Positions 8,629-17,359 of a stretch of 64,000 bases of DNA are shown here, piece by piece. The notes under the pieces are model-generated. The model ran no database searches, was not told the origin of the DNA, and saw nothing but the letters and a program-made list of their open reading frames with translations. Made by a program: the position numbers and the translations under genes. Numbering within the stretch: position 1 is the stretch's first letter; each line of letters opens with the position of its first letter. Source of the stretch: Ruegeria_C sp041537905 (GTDB lineage Bacteria > Pseudomonadota > Alphaproteobacteria > Rhodobacterales > Rhodobacteraceae); contig NZ_JBGRUO010000022.1 of NCBI RefSeq assembly GCF_041537905.1, forward strand, positions 41,682-105,681. Reading direction: 5' to 3'.

Positions 8629-9969
8629 TCAGTAGCCAAACACACGCGGCAGCCAGAGCGAGATCTCGGGGAAGAACGCTATGACAAAGATCGCGACCGT
8701 GTTGATGAAGGCAAACGGCAACGCCCGCAGCGAGATCTCTTCGATCGAGATTTTCGATATCCCCGACGCAATGAACAGGTTTTCACCCAGTGGCGGTGTC
8801 TGGAAGCCGATGCCCAGCGTACAGACCATGACCACGCCGAAGTGGATCGGGTCGATACCGACGCTATAGGCCACGGGCAGCATCACCGGCACCAGGATCA
8901 GGATTGTCGCCAGTGTCTCCATGAACATGCCGACAAACAGCAGGAACAGGATGACCAGCGTCCAGATCACATAGATGTTGTCGGTGAAGGACAGCATGCC
9001 CTGTGCGATCACGGCGGGAACCTGGTTTTCGACCAGAAGCCGCCCGAACACGGTCGCGGTGAACATGATCAGCAACACGCGGCCGGTCAGCCATGTGGTT
9101 GTCTCCAGCGCGCCGAACAGGCTTTTCCAGGACAGTTCACGATAGATGAAGGCACCCACTATCAGCGTATAGAAGATCGCCACGATGGCCGCTTCGGTCG
9201 GGGTGAAGTAGCCCGAATAGATGCCACCGAGGATCACAACCGGGGCCATCAGTGCCCAGAAACCGCGATACATCTCGCACCACATCTGGCGCGCGGACCA
9301 GCCTTCGGTGCTGCCAGTGTAGTTGTTCTTTTTCGCAAGGATATAGTTCATCAGCAACAGGCTGCCTGCGATCAGGAAGGCGGGCATGAAACCGGCGATG
9401 AAGAGTTTCGGGATCGAAACGGTCTGGAACTGACCGAACTCTTCCACGGCTTCGGGTGGGGGCGGCATGCCGAGCGCGGCGATGCCGAAGATGATCAGCG
9501 GGATCGAGGGCGGAATGACGATGCCCAGACCGCCTGACGAGGCGGTGATAGCCGAGGCGAAGCCCTTGGAATAGCCGCGGTCGATCATGGCCGGGATCAT
9601 CAGCATGCCGACAGCCGCAGTGGTCGCCGGGCCGGACCCCGAGATAGCGCCGAAGAACAGACACGCCATGACAGTCGCAGCCGACATACCACCGGTGAAG
9701 GGGCCGGCGAAGCTTTCGGCAACATTGATCAGTCGCCGCGACAGGCCAGACGCCTCCATCAGTGCACCGGCCAGGATGAAGGCAGGCAGCGCCATCAGCG
9801 GGAAGGACCCGACCGAGGTAAAGGCGATCTGGACGAATTTGATGGGGTTTTCCCCCAGATAGAGGAACGTGATCAGGGTCGAGACGCCAAGCGCCACGGT
9901 GATCGGAGCCCCGATGAACAGCAGAAACAGAAATCCGCCAAACAGCAGTGGGATAATTTCGGCGCCCAT
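8629..9969 (-). CDS. tauM: TRAP transporter large permease (taurine)
   Basis: This 446-residue DctM-family protein is the large membrane subunit of a TRAP transporter, with about 12 predicted membrane segments. The family motifs around LMALPAFILAGALMEASG and FGAISGSGPATTAAVG are visible in the N-terminal half, and the C-terminal half has FQTPPLGENLF. It couples sodium flow to substrate movement across the inner membrane. The start overlaps the tauL stop in TAATG with GGGAGA upstream, so translation is coupled. Assignment to taurine comes from the operon rather than from the permease sequence. Confidence 0.92.
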   Translation of the reverse strand: MGAEIIPLLFGGFLFLLFIGAPITVALGVSTLITFLYLGENPIKFVQIAFTSVGSFPLMALPAFILAGALMEASGLSRRLINVAESFAGPFTGGMSAATVMACLFFGAISGSGPATTAAVGMLMIPAMIDRGYSKGFASAITASSGGLGIVIPPSIPLIIFGIAALGMPPPPEAVEEFGQFQTVSIPKLFIAGFMPAFLIAGSLLLMNYILAKKNNYTGSTEGWSARQMWCEMYRGFWALMAPVVILGGIYSGYFTPTEAAIVAIFYTLIVGAFIYRELSWKSLFGALETTTWLTGRVLLIMFTATVFGRLLVENQVPAVIAQGMLSFTDNIYVIWTLVILFLLFVGMFMETLATILILVPVMLPVAYSVGIDPIHFGVVMVCTLGIGFQTPPLGENLFIASGISKISIEEISLRALPFAFINTVAIFVIAFFPEISLWLPRVFGY

Positions 9970-10529
9970 TACTTGTCTCCCTCAGATTTGGAGGTGTCAT
10001 GGCTTTCGGCTTCGGCTTTGACAGCGTCGAGGTCGATCGAATCCGGGTCGACCATTTCTTCGTCCAATACCAGTTTGCGATAGTTCACCTGGATCACCCG
10101 AATGGTCATCAGTGTGAAGGCGATGGGCAGGACGATGTAGACCCAGCTGAGGTGGAACCCGAGCGTCTGAGACGACTGAAAGCGGTTCATCTTGTTGAAG
10201 ATGAAATCGATCGCCAGATAGACGAAATAGACGTTGAAGAATATCCAGAAGAGGTCCGCGAAAGCTTCGATATACTTGATCGCGCGGGCCGACAGGAACT
10301 TGAACTGGAACGTGACCCGGTTATGAGCCCCCATCTTGGCAGCATAGCTGGCGCCAAAGAAGACGAACCAGACGAACATGTAGATCGACAGTTCCTCGAC
10401 CCAGGAAAACGAGAATGCAAACAGCGTTCTCACGATGACCTGCAGAAACAACAGGCAAACGAACATTGCCAGCAAGGTGCGGCAAATATAGCTTTCCAGG
10501 TTATCGACAATTCCCCAGAATTTAGACAT
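9969..10529 (-). CDS. tauL: TRAP transporter small permease (taurine)
   Basis: This 186-residue DctQ-family subunit has four predicted membrane segments (for example around TLLAMFVCLLFLQVIV and YIVLPIAFTLMTI) and the family Trp-Glu-Glu pattern in FSWVEELSIYMFVW. It joins the large permease in the inner membrane. ATG 10529 is preferred over the in-frame ATG 10541 because GGAGG lies five bases before it. The acidic C-terminal tail is probably cytoplasmic. Confidence 0.9.
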   Translation of the reverse strand: MSKFWGIVDNLESYICRTLLAMFVCLLFLQVIVRTLFAFSFSWVEELSIYMFVWFVFFGASYAAKMGAHNRVTFQFKFLSARAIKYIEAFADLFWIFFNVYFVYLAIDFIFNKMNRFQSSQTLGFHLSWVYIVLPIAFTLMTIRVIQVNYRKLVLDEEMVDPDSIDLDAVKAEAESHDTSKSEGDK

Positions 10530-10550
10530 CTGACCCTCCATTTATTGTTG

Positions 10551-10570
10551 GGGGCACCAGTTGGTGCCCC
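10551..10570 (-). other. Intercistronic stem-loop between tauK and tauL
   Basis: A near-perfect palindrome (GGGGCACC, 4-base loop, GGTGCCCC) sits 31 bases after tauK. On the minus strand no T-run follows, so it is not a classical terminator for tauK. It is better read as an mRNA-stabilising element that lets the binding protein be made in excess of the permeases, as in other TRAP and ABC operons. On the plus strand it is followed by GCAATTTTTTT. Confidence 0.6.
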
Positions 10571-10601
10571 GCAATTTTTTTGTTGGATGCTCGGTTGCCG
10601 G

Positions 10602-11618
10602 TTACTGAGAGACCGGCTCGCGACCGATTTCGGCCAGCACTGCGTTCAGCTTTTCGACGCCACCGATGCTTTCATAGAATTTCGGCCACACGGCGGTGGT
10701 CGCCAGTTCGATGAACTCGGCTTCGTCATTCTCGGGATCGACGATTTCCATGCCTTTTTCGACCAGGATTTCTTTGATCTCGGCTTCCTTGGCGCGCAGG
10801 AAGTCAGCAGAGGCCTGCGTCGCGACTTTGCCTGCTTCAAGGAGGATTTCCTGATCTTCTGCGGAAAGCTCCTGGAAGACCTGCTCGGAAATGATGAGCG
10901 GTTCGATCGAGAAGATGTAACGGATGTTGGTCACATATTTCTGAACTTCATAGAACTTCATCGCGTTGATGGTGGTGTAGGGGTTGTCCTGACCGTCGAC
11001 CACTTTGGTCTGCAGACCCGCAAAGGTTTCCGACCAGGCCATCGGCGTCGGGCTGATGCCCCATGCCTTGTAGGTGTCGATCATGATCTCGTTTTTGGGA
11101 ACGCGGATCACCAGACCTTCAAGGTCGGCCACCGATTTCACCGGCTTTTTCGAGTTCGTCAGACGGCGGAACCCGGTATAAGTCCAGCCGATGATGCGAA
11201 CGCCGGCGTCATTGATGGTGTTTTCCACCAGTTCCTGACCGATCGGGCCCTGGGTCAGCTTTTCCGCATCCTCAAGGCTGAGGATCACGTAAGGAAGGGT
11301 GAACACGCCGACGGTTGGCGAGAACGGGGTGATGTTGTTGATCGCCAGCAGCGACATATCCAGCGTGCCGATGGCCGCGTCGTTGACGGTATCCTGCTCT
11401 GATCCGAGTTGACCGTTCAGAAACAGTGTAGCGGTGTGCTTGCCACCCGACAGCTCTTCGAGTGCGGCCTTGAAGCCCAGACCGGTGGCCTCCTGGCTGG
11501 AGCCCCCGCTGTCGCCCACTGCGATCTTGAAATTCTTGGCCTGTGCAGCCCCCGCGACCAGCATGGCCGTAATGGAAATGGCTGCAGTTGTGGTGCAGAC
11601 CCGCTTGAGAAATGACAT
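10602..11618 (-). CDS. tauK: TRAP transporter taurine-binding protein
   Basis: This 338-residue DctP-family periplasmic protein has a Sec signal peptide ending in GAAQA and a mature region beginning KNFKIAVG. Typical family segments include RRLTNSKKPVKSVADLEGLVIRVP and GQDNPYTT, the region that contacts the substrate. It delivers substrate to TauLM. ATG 11618 is chosen because GGAGGT lies seven bases upstream and the signal peptide starts there; the frame stays open further upstream but lacks a signal or ribosome-binding site. It is the first gene of the taurine operon, divergent from the LysR regulator. Confidence 0.93.
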   Translation of the reverse strand: MSFLKRVCTTTAAISITAMLVAGAAQAKNFKIAVGDSGGSSQEATGLGFKAALEELSGGKHTATLFLNGQLGSEQDTVNDAAIGTLDMSLLAINNITPFSPTVGVFTLPYVILSLEDAEKLTQGPIGQELVENTINDAGVRIIGWTYTGFRRLTNSKKPVKSVADLEGLVIRVPKNEIMIDTYKAWGISPTPMAWSETFAGLQTKVVDGQDNPYTTINAMKFYEVQKYVTNIRYIFSIEPLIISEQVFQELSAEDQEILLEAGKVATQASADFLRAKEAEIKEILVEKGMEIVDPENDEAEFIELATTAVWPKFYESIGGVEKLNAVLAEIGREPVSQ

Positions 11619-11753
11619 GAATGACCTCCGGCATATTTGTCCTGATACCCGAGGTGCGCGCCGGAACGTGCGTCTTTGCGCACTTTCCAGTCCGAATCTG
11701 CCCCGGTGCCGACCCGTGTAGCTTGCGATTCGCGTTGCCAAAATGGTAACTAT

Positions 11754-11769
11754 TGAACGTAAAGTTTCA
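11754..11769. promoter_or_regulatory. Candidate LysR operator in the tauK/lysR divergent region
   Basis: TGAA-N8-TTCA forms a small dyad centred at 11761-11762, 18 bases before the LysR start and about 140 bases before tauK. LysR proteins usually bind dyads near their own start. It is the only clear dyad I noticed in this 168-base divergent region. Confidence 0.35.
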
Positions 11770-11786
11770 TAGATAGCGAACATTGG

Positions 11787-12707
11787 ATGGCGCGGCAGTC
11801 ACTGGTAACCAAAGTCGGAGAGGCCGACATAAACTTGTTGCGGATTTTCAGGTCGGTAGTTGAAAGCGGTGGCCTTTCAGCCGCCGAGACCGAGCTTAAC
11901 ATCGGAAGGTCCACAATTTCCAAGTATTTATCGAATCTTGAGATTCGATTGGGGCTGAAACTGTGCAACCGGGGTCCTGGCGGGTTTTCGTTGACGGAGG
12001 ACGGAGCAAAGGTCCTTGCCGCAGCCGACAGGCTGCTGCTGTCCGTGTCAGACTTCCAGGCCGAGGTGAATGAAATAAAACAGGACCTGGTGGGCAGAAT
12101 CCATGTCGCTTTGTTCGATCAATGCGCCTCCAATCCCGACTCTCATCTGGCCCGTGCGATCAGCACATTCAACGTGCTGGCACCGGATGTGCAGATCGAA
12201 CTTTCGCTTGAGCCGCCGAATGTAATTGAGACAAAATTAATCAGCGGTGATGTCGATGTAGGCATTATTGCAGAGCATCGGGTGTCGAAAAGCCTGAACT
12301 ATGTCCCGATCTACACCGAAAACATGTACTTGTTCTGCGGTCAGGGACATCCGTTCTTCGAGCGCGATCAAACGGATATAACCCTCGATGATGTGCGCGC
12401 CGCGCGCTATGCGGGTATCAGCGTCAACTCTCCGAACCTCCATGTCGGGCAATCCCTCAAACTGCGCCGTGCGGCGAAGGTCCAGAGCGAGCATGCCCTG
12501 TCGATCCTGATCCTGTCAGGCCGGTATATCGGGTTCCTGCCGGACCATTTCACAAAGAGCTTTGTGGAACAGGGGCGGATGAAGATGATCCTACCGGAGA
12601 TGCTGCATTATCGCGCCACCTTTTCCGCCGCCAACCGACGCAGCCCTGAGCCAACGAGGATCACGCAGGTGTTCCTGCAGACGCTGGTAAAGGAACATTC
12701 CAGATAG
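11787..12707 (+). CDS. LysR-family regulator, probable controller of the taurine operon
   Basis: This 306-residue protein has an N-terminal winged helix-turn-helix (about 14-72, with VVESGGLSAAETEL and STISKYLSNLEIRLGLKL) and a C-terminal effector-binding domain. It is divergent from tauK, which strongly suggests local control. Published taurine clusters of this kind use TauR, a MocR-type GntR/aminotransferase fusion of about 460 residues. This protein is a plain LysR regulator, so the regulator appears to have been replaced. The ribosome-binding site is weak. Confidence 0.85.
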   Translation: MARQSLVTKVGEADINLLRIFRSVVESGGLSAAETELNIGRSTISKYLSNLEIRLGLKLCNRGPGGFSLTEDGAKVLAAADRLLLSVSDFQAEVNEIKQDLVGRIHVALFDQCASNPDSHLARAISTFNVLAPDVQIELSLEPPNVIETKLISGDVDVGIIAEHRVSKSLNYVPIYTENMYLFCGQGHPFFERDQTDITLDDVRAARYAGISVNSPNLHVGQSLKLRRAAKVQSEHALSILILSGRYIGFLPDHFTKSFVEQGRMKMILPEMLHYRATFSAANRRSPEPTRITQVFLQTLVKEHSR

Positions 12708-12820
12708 CCGGATGCATCGGGTACGGTATTTGCACGCCAGTCCCGCGCCGCTTGCCTGACGCCCGACTTCGCCCCTAGACTGACCCGGTTCATCCGCCAG
12801 ACACATCCGGGGCTGCAACT

Positions 12821-13774
12821 TTGAAACCCGACATCTCGCAAGACACTATCGCCAAATGGCAGCGGATCGTGGACCTGATCGCAAATGTCGCTGATGTCCC
12901 TGCCAGTCTGGTGATGCGCACCCACGAGCCGCATCATTCGGTCTTTGTCACCAGCAGGACCAAAGGCAACCCCTATGCGGCGGGCTGCCAGTTCACACTC
13001 AACGAAAAGCTCTATTGTTACGGGGTCCTGCAACGCGATGGCGAATTGACGGTCGAGGATGCGACCTGCGATCCTGAATGGGTCGACAATGACGATATGG
13101 AACACGGGATGCGCTTCTATATCGGCTATCCGCTGAAATGGCCTGACGGGTCGGTTTTCGGAACGATCTGTGTTCTCGATACACGGCGCAACCGGCGGGC
13201 GCTGCTGTTCCGCGAAGGGCTACAGGAATTTGCGCGGGTCATCGAGGCGGATCTTGAGTTGCTGATCGAGATTGATCGGCGGATCGCGCTTGAGGCGGAA
13301 TTGCAGGCGACCCTGGATCAGTTGGAACAGCGCGTCGCCAACCGCACTTCGGATCTGGAAGAGGCCAATACCGCATTGCGCGTTCTGCTCAGCAGCGTCG
13401 AGACCTCGCGCGAAGAATATGACGCCAAGATATTGCGCCAGATCAAGGGGCTGGTTGTTCCACATCTGGCCAAGCTGCGCAGCAGGCTAGAGGGGGACCC
13501 GGCGGGCCGCGCCTATCTGGAACTGGCCGAGGAAAGCCTCAAATCCATCACCTCGGAAATGAGCGGGCAACTGACCACCGTGTTCGAGGCGCTGACCCCT
13601 GCCGAGCAGGAAATCGCACAGATGATCATGCGCGGTCAGACCACCAAGGACATTGCCCGCACCCTCTCGCGCGAGCCCAGCACGATCGAGTTTCACCGCA
13701 ACAATATCCGCGCGAAACTCGGCCTGAAACGCAGCGGTCAGAACCTGCGCAGCCTGCTATTGTCCATTCAGTAA
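12821..13774 (+). CDS. GAF domain-coiled coil-LuxR helix-turn-helix regulator
   Basis: This 317-residue protein starts with a GAF-type sensor domain (about 10-150, including FGTICVLDT). A coiled coil follows at about 150-205 with the LEQRVANRTSDLEEAN pattern usual after sensor domains. A LuxR-type helix-turn-helix closes the protein at about 255-315 (LTPAEQEIAQMIMRG, TIEFHRNNIRAKLG). There is no kinase or receiver domain, so signal and DNA binding are in one chain. The only plausible start is TTG 12821, with GGGG upstream. The LuxR segment with histidine in EFHRNNIR and a preceding helical linker resembles regulators often encoded near PAS-type sensors. The Tat-exported hydrolase downstream is a likely target. 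Confidence 0.8.
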   Translation: MKPDISQDTIAKWQRIVDLIANVADVPASLVMRTHEPHHSVFVTSRTKGNPYAAGCQFTLNEKLYCYGVLQRDGELTVEDATCDPEWVDNDDMEHGMRFYIGYPLKWPDGSVFGTICVLDTRRNRRALLFREGLQEFARVIEADLELLIEIDRRIALEAELQATLDQLEQRVANRTSDLEEANTALRVLLSSVETSREEYDAKILRQIKGLVVPHLAKLRSRLEGDPAGRAYLELAEESLKSITSEMSGQLTTVFEALTPAEQEIAQMIMRGQTTKDIARTLSREPSTIEFHRNNIRAKLGLKRSGQNLRSLLLSIQ

Positions 13775-13897
13775 AACATGGGGATTTGCCCCATGTTTCC
13801 CACATGGTTTTTCGATACCTTCCTCAGATGCCCCGGTTGCTACGATGACATTATCCGAGGACATCCCCGGATCGTGAGACAACAGGGAAATCCAAAA

Positions 13898-14890
13898 ATG
13901 AAAAAAGACGACCTGAATCTGAAGCCGACGCTGCTGCGCGGCGGCACGGACGATATGGCGCCGGGCCTGTCGCGCCGATCCTTCTTTATGGCCGCAGGTG
14001 CCGCTGGCGTGGGTGGAGCGGCAAGCCTGCTGAGCAGCAGCTCTGCGCAGGCGCAATCCACCGACTGGACGCAACCGGGCAACAATAACGGCGTGATCGA
14101 GTTGCAGAAAACCACCGGCAATACGGTGGAAGGTGCCGTTGGCGTGGATTATTTCGGCCATTGCGCGATCAAGATCACCTCACCCGGCGGGGCCACAATT
14201 CTGTTTGATCCCTGGCGCGACGATCCTTCGGGCGCTTGGGGGCTGTGGTTCAAGAACGAATTCCCGGAAACCCCGGTGGATATCTGCATGTCCACCCATA
14301 CACATTTCGACCATGACGCGATTCACCGCCCCGTCTCGACCATGGTGCTGGACCGGATGGTCGGCAATTTCGAGTTTGCCGATATCAAGATCACCGGCTT
14401 TGCCGATAAACATGTCTGCCGTGCGCCGGGCTGGTATGACTGGACCAACGCGCTGGGCGAGTTTGGCGTACAGGCTTGCCCGCCGGACAATGTCAGCCAT
14501 ATGGATATGGTGGTCTATCTGGTGGAAACCGGCGGTATCCGCACGCTGATCTGGGGCGACAATCGCCATGATCCCCCACAGGAATTCTGGGACGCCATCG
14601 GCCAGGTCGATGTGCTGACCTTGCCGGTGGACGGCTCGCAGCACATACTGGATTATGATCAGGGCAACGCCATCGTGGAACGGCTCAAGCCAAAGATCAT
14701 CATCCCCACCCATTACCTCAATGAAACTACAAGCTACACGCTGACCACGCTTCAGAACGCCGATGACTGGGTCAAATCCCAGCAGAGCTACAAGATGCTG
14801 GACAGCGCCAGCCTCTCCCTGGAAGCGGGGGATATTGCAGGGCGCGATCGTGAGTTCCTGTATTTCGGGCATAACGCCCTCACAAGCTGA
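13898..14890 (+). CDS. Tat-exported metallo-beta-lactamase-fold hydrolase
   Basis: This 330-residue protein carries a twin-arginine signal (LSRRSFFMAAGAAG, about 24-50) ending near SAQAQ, so it is exported folded. The metal motif HTHFDHD matches HxHxDH, and further ligands are likely in IWGDNRHD and IPTHY. This is the UlaG-like branch of the metallo-beta-lactamase fold, whose members hydrolyse lactones, phosphoesters or amides; it is not evidence for antibiotic resistance. ATG 13898 follows GGGAAA. It lies 123 bases after the GAF-LuxR regulator in the same direction and ends at a hairpin. Confidence 0.82.
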   Translation: MKKDDLNLKPTLLRGGTDDMAPGLSRRSFFMAAGAAGVGGAASLLSSSSAQAQSTDWTQPGNNNGVIELQKTTGNTVEGAVGVDYFGHCAIKITSPGGATILFDPWRDDPSGAWGLWFKNEFPETPVDICMSTHTHFDHDAIHRPVSTMVLDRMVGNFEFADIKITGFADKHVCRAPGWYDWTNALGEFGVQACPPDNVSHMDMVVYLVETGGIRTLIWGDNRHDPPQEFWDAIGQVDVLTLPVDGSQHILDYDQGNAIVERLKPKIIIPTHYLNETTSYTLTTLQNADDWVKSQQSYKMLDSASLSLEAGDIAGRDREFLYFGHNALTS

Positions 14891-14911
14891 CTCCGCTGCC
14901 GCTCACGGGTG

Positions 14912-14942
14912 AACCGGCGCGCAAGTTTGCGGGCCGGTTTGC
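14912..14942 (+). terminator. Probable terminator after the Tat-exported hydrolase
   Basis: AACCGGC (14912-14918) pairs with GCCGGTT (14933-14939), with an inner CGCAA/TTGCG helix. The following T-run is short (TTTG), so efficiency is uncertain. Confidence 0.5.
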
Positions 14943-15043
14943 CTTGTGAGTGAGGTGGCGGAACAAAATGGCAGACCAGCCGCATTCGAAAGATGCGGCT
15001 ATTGACCTCGCTTGGCGCTTGTTCTAGGACGCACGGGTTCTTG

Positions 15044-15117
15044 GCGGGTATGGTGAAATGGTATCATAAGAGCCTTCCAAGCTTAAGGTGCGGGTTCGAT
15101 TCCCGCTACCCGCTCCA
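15044..15117 (+). tRNA. tRNA-Gly (anticodon TCC)
   Basis: The 74-base sequence folds as a cloverleaf: acceptor GCGGGTA pairs with TACCCGC, the T arm is GCGGG-TTCGATT-CCCGC, and the anticodon loop CTTCCAA gives TCC for glycine GGA codons. The 3' CCA is encoded. The 271 bases between it and the ABC exporter contain no credible gene, and I see no duplicated tRNA 3' end that would mark an integrated element. Confidence 0.97.
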
Positions 15118-15388
15118 AGAATTCCCTCCCGCCATCGACTGTATAAGAGACCAAATCTCAGACGGGTAACTATCTGACGTCATTGAGCTCTATTGCCGAC
15201 TCCGTACGCTGCGCAGCGGATCGCCTACGCATGGCAGCCCTGACTCCACCACGGCCTGTTTCGGGATTGTGAGGTTTGGCCGCATGGTCTGGGGCGCGCA
15301 TTTGCTTGACCTGCAAGGGCCGTGGGGCCATGAAGCGGGGCCAATGGGCCATAGCGCCTTATAAAGACCCCAATGCGAGACCAATAGC

Positions 15389-17197
15389 ATGGCCAGATCG
15401 AAACCCGCTCAGCCCGCGCCGAATGCCAGCGAAGAGCGCGCCACCTCACGCAAGCTGGGTGTTCTGGGTGCGCTTTGGCCGTTCATGCTGCCCTACAAAG
15501 GCCTGATGGCGGGGGCTGTGGCGGCTCTGATTTTGACTGCTGCGATGTCGTTGACATTGCCGCTGGCGGTGCGCCGGGTGGTGGACAATTTCCGCATCGA
15601 AAACGGCGATCTGCTGGATCGCTATTTTCTGGCAGCGCTGGGGATCGCTGCTATTCTCGCGCTGGGCACGGGCATCCGCTACGCGCTGGTGACCCGTTTG
15701 GGCGAACGGGTGGTAGCCGATATCCGCATGGCCGTGTTCGACCGTGTCATCGGGATGAGCCCCGAGTTCTTCGAACGGATCATGACCGGTGAGGTGCTCA
15801 GCCGGATCACCACCGACACCACGCTGATCCAGTCGGTGCTGGGCTCTTCCGTGTCTATCGCCCTGCGCAACATGCTTCTGTTTTTCGGCGGGCTGGTCCT
15901 GATGCTGCTGACCTCGGCCAAACTGACCGGCATGGTCTTGTTGCTGATCCCCATCGTGATCGTGCCCATTCTGGTGCTGGGTCGCCGCCTACGTCGGATC
16001 AGTCGAGAGAACCAGGATTGGATCGCCGCCTCGTCGGGCAGCGCGGGCGAGGCGCTGAGCGCGGTGCAGACCGTTCAGGCCTATACCGGAGAGGCCGCGA
16101 GCCGCGCGCAATTTGCCGAAATGACCGAGACCTCTTACGACGTGTCGCGCGTGCGCATCCGAACCCGCGCCATCCTGACCGTCATCGTGATCTTTCTGGT
16201 CTTCAGCGGTGTGGTCGGCGTGCTGTGGATGGGCGCGAACGCGGTGCGCCTGGGCACGATGACCGAAGGGACGCTGATCCAGTTCGTGATCTATTCGGTG
16301 ATCATGGCGGGCTCGGTCGCCGCACTTTCGGAAATCTGGAGCGAATTGCAGCGCGCCGCTGGCGCAACCGAGCGATTGGTGGAGCTTTTGCACGCGAAAG
16401 ATACCGTCCTGGACCCCGGCACGCCGGTGCAATTGCCTGAGCCGGTGAAGGGAGAGATCGCCCTTGACGCGGTCACTTTCCGCTATCCCTCACGGCCCGA
16501 GCATCTGGCGCTGGATGATCTGTCGCTGACCGTGGCGCCGGGCGAAACTGTTGCGCTGGTGGGGCCGTCGGGCGCGGGCAAGACCACCGTGATCCAGATG
16601 ATGCAGCGATTCTATGACCCGGATCAGGGGCGGGTGACGCTCGACGGGATAGATTTGCACCAACTTACCCGCAACGATTTCCGTCGCCATATCGCGCTGG
16701 TGCCGCAGGACCCGGTGATCTTCGCGACCTCCGTGCGCGACAATATCCGCTTTGGCCGCCCCTCAGCCAGCGACGGCGAGGTCGAGCAGGCGGCGCGCGC
16801 GGCTGCTGCGCATGACTTCATCTCGGCCCTGCCCGAGGGCTATGACAGCTATGTGGGCGAGCGTGGCGTGATGCTGTCGGGCGGCCAGAAACAGCGCATC
16901 GCCATCGCGCGCGCGATCCTGCGCGATGCGCCGGTGCTGCTGCTGGACGAGGCCACCTCGGCGCTGGATGCCGAGAGCGAGCGCGCGGTGCAGCAGGCGG
17001 TGGATGTGCTCTGCGCCGGGCGTACGACGGTGATCGTGGCGCATCGGCTGGCGACTGTGAAGAAGGCCGACCGCATCGTGGTGCTTGAGAACGGGCAGAT
17101 TGTTGCGCAGGGCAAGCATGATGAACTGGTGGCGCAGGGGGGCCTTTATGCACGGCTCGCAAGGCTGCAATTCACCGAAGGGATCGCCGCAGAGTAA
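15389..17197 (+). CDS. ABC exporter, fused permease and ATPase
   Basis: This 602-residue half-transporter has about six membrane helices (about 28-320) followed by an ATPase domain. Walker A is GPSGAGKT near 392-399, the signature is LSGGQKQR near 495, Walker B is VLLLDEATSALD near 515, and the switch histidine is in VAHRLAT. It would act as a dimer in the inner membrane, in the MsbA/BmrA-like group that exports lipids or hydrophobic compounds. Substrate cannot be told. No outer-membrane partner or fusion protein is adjacent. The upstream ribosome-binding site is weak, and the gene seems monocistronic. Confidence 0.92.
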   Translation: MARSKPAQPAPNASEERATSRKLGVLGALWPFMLPYKGLMAGAVAALILTAAMSLTLPLAVRRVVDNFRIENGDLLDRYFLAALGIAAILALGTGIRYALVTRLGERVVADIRMAVFDRVIGMSPEFFERIMTGEVLSRITTDTTLIQSVLGSSVSIALRNMLLFFGGLVLMLLTSAKLTGMVLLLIPIVIVPILVLGRRLRRISRENQDWIAASSGSAGEALSAVQTVQAYTGEAASRAQFAEMTETSYDVSRVRIRTRAILTVIVIFLVFSGVVGVLWMGANAVRLGTMTEGTLIQFVIYSVIMAGSVAALSEIWSELQRAAGATERLVELLHAKDTVLDPGTPVQLPEPVKGEIALDAVTFRYPSRPEHLALDDLSLTVAPGETVALVGPSGAGKTTVIQMMQRFYDPDQGRVTLDGIDLHQLTRNDFRRHIALVPQDPVIFATSVRDNIRFGRPSASDGEVEQAARAAAAHDFISALPEGYDSYVGERGVMLSGGQKQRIAIARAILRDAPVLLLDEATSALDAESERAVQQAVDVLCAGRTTVIVAHRLATVKKADRIVVLENGQIVAQGKHDELVAQGGLYARLARLQFTEGIAAE

Positions 17198-17359
17198 CCT
17201 CGCCAGCAGAAAATCGTCACATGACGTGGCGGTAACCCCTCGCACACGCTTAAATTGACGCTAGGGTGTTCCTTGTGCTGATCTCTGCTTTTTCGCAGGT
17301 TTTGGCTGGAATTCAGGCGGGCTCTTACACCGCTGTGTCAACGAGAGGGAGGAACTTAA

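Noticed and set aside
8197..9537. 446-residue plus-strand open frame
   Set aside because: It is antisense to uspA and tauM, rich in His/Asp/Gln without any fold pattern.
13898..14890. Beta-lactamase resistance gene
   Set aside because: Only the fold and HxHxDH motif are shared; length and motifs fit the UlaG-like branch.
15044..15388. tRNA-linked integrated element
   Set aside because: No integrase and no repeated tRNA 3' end were seen downstream.
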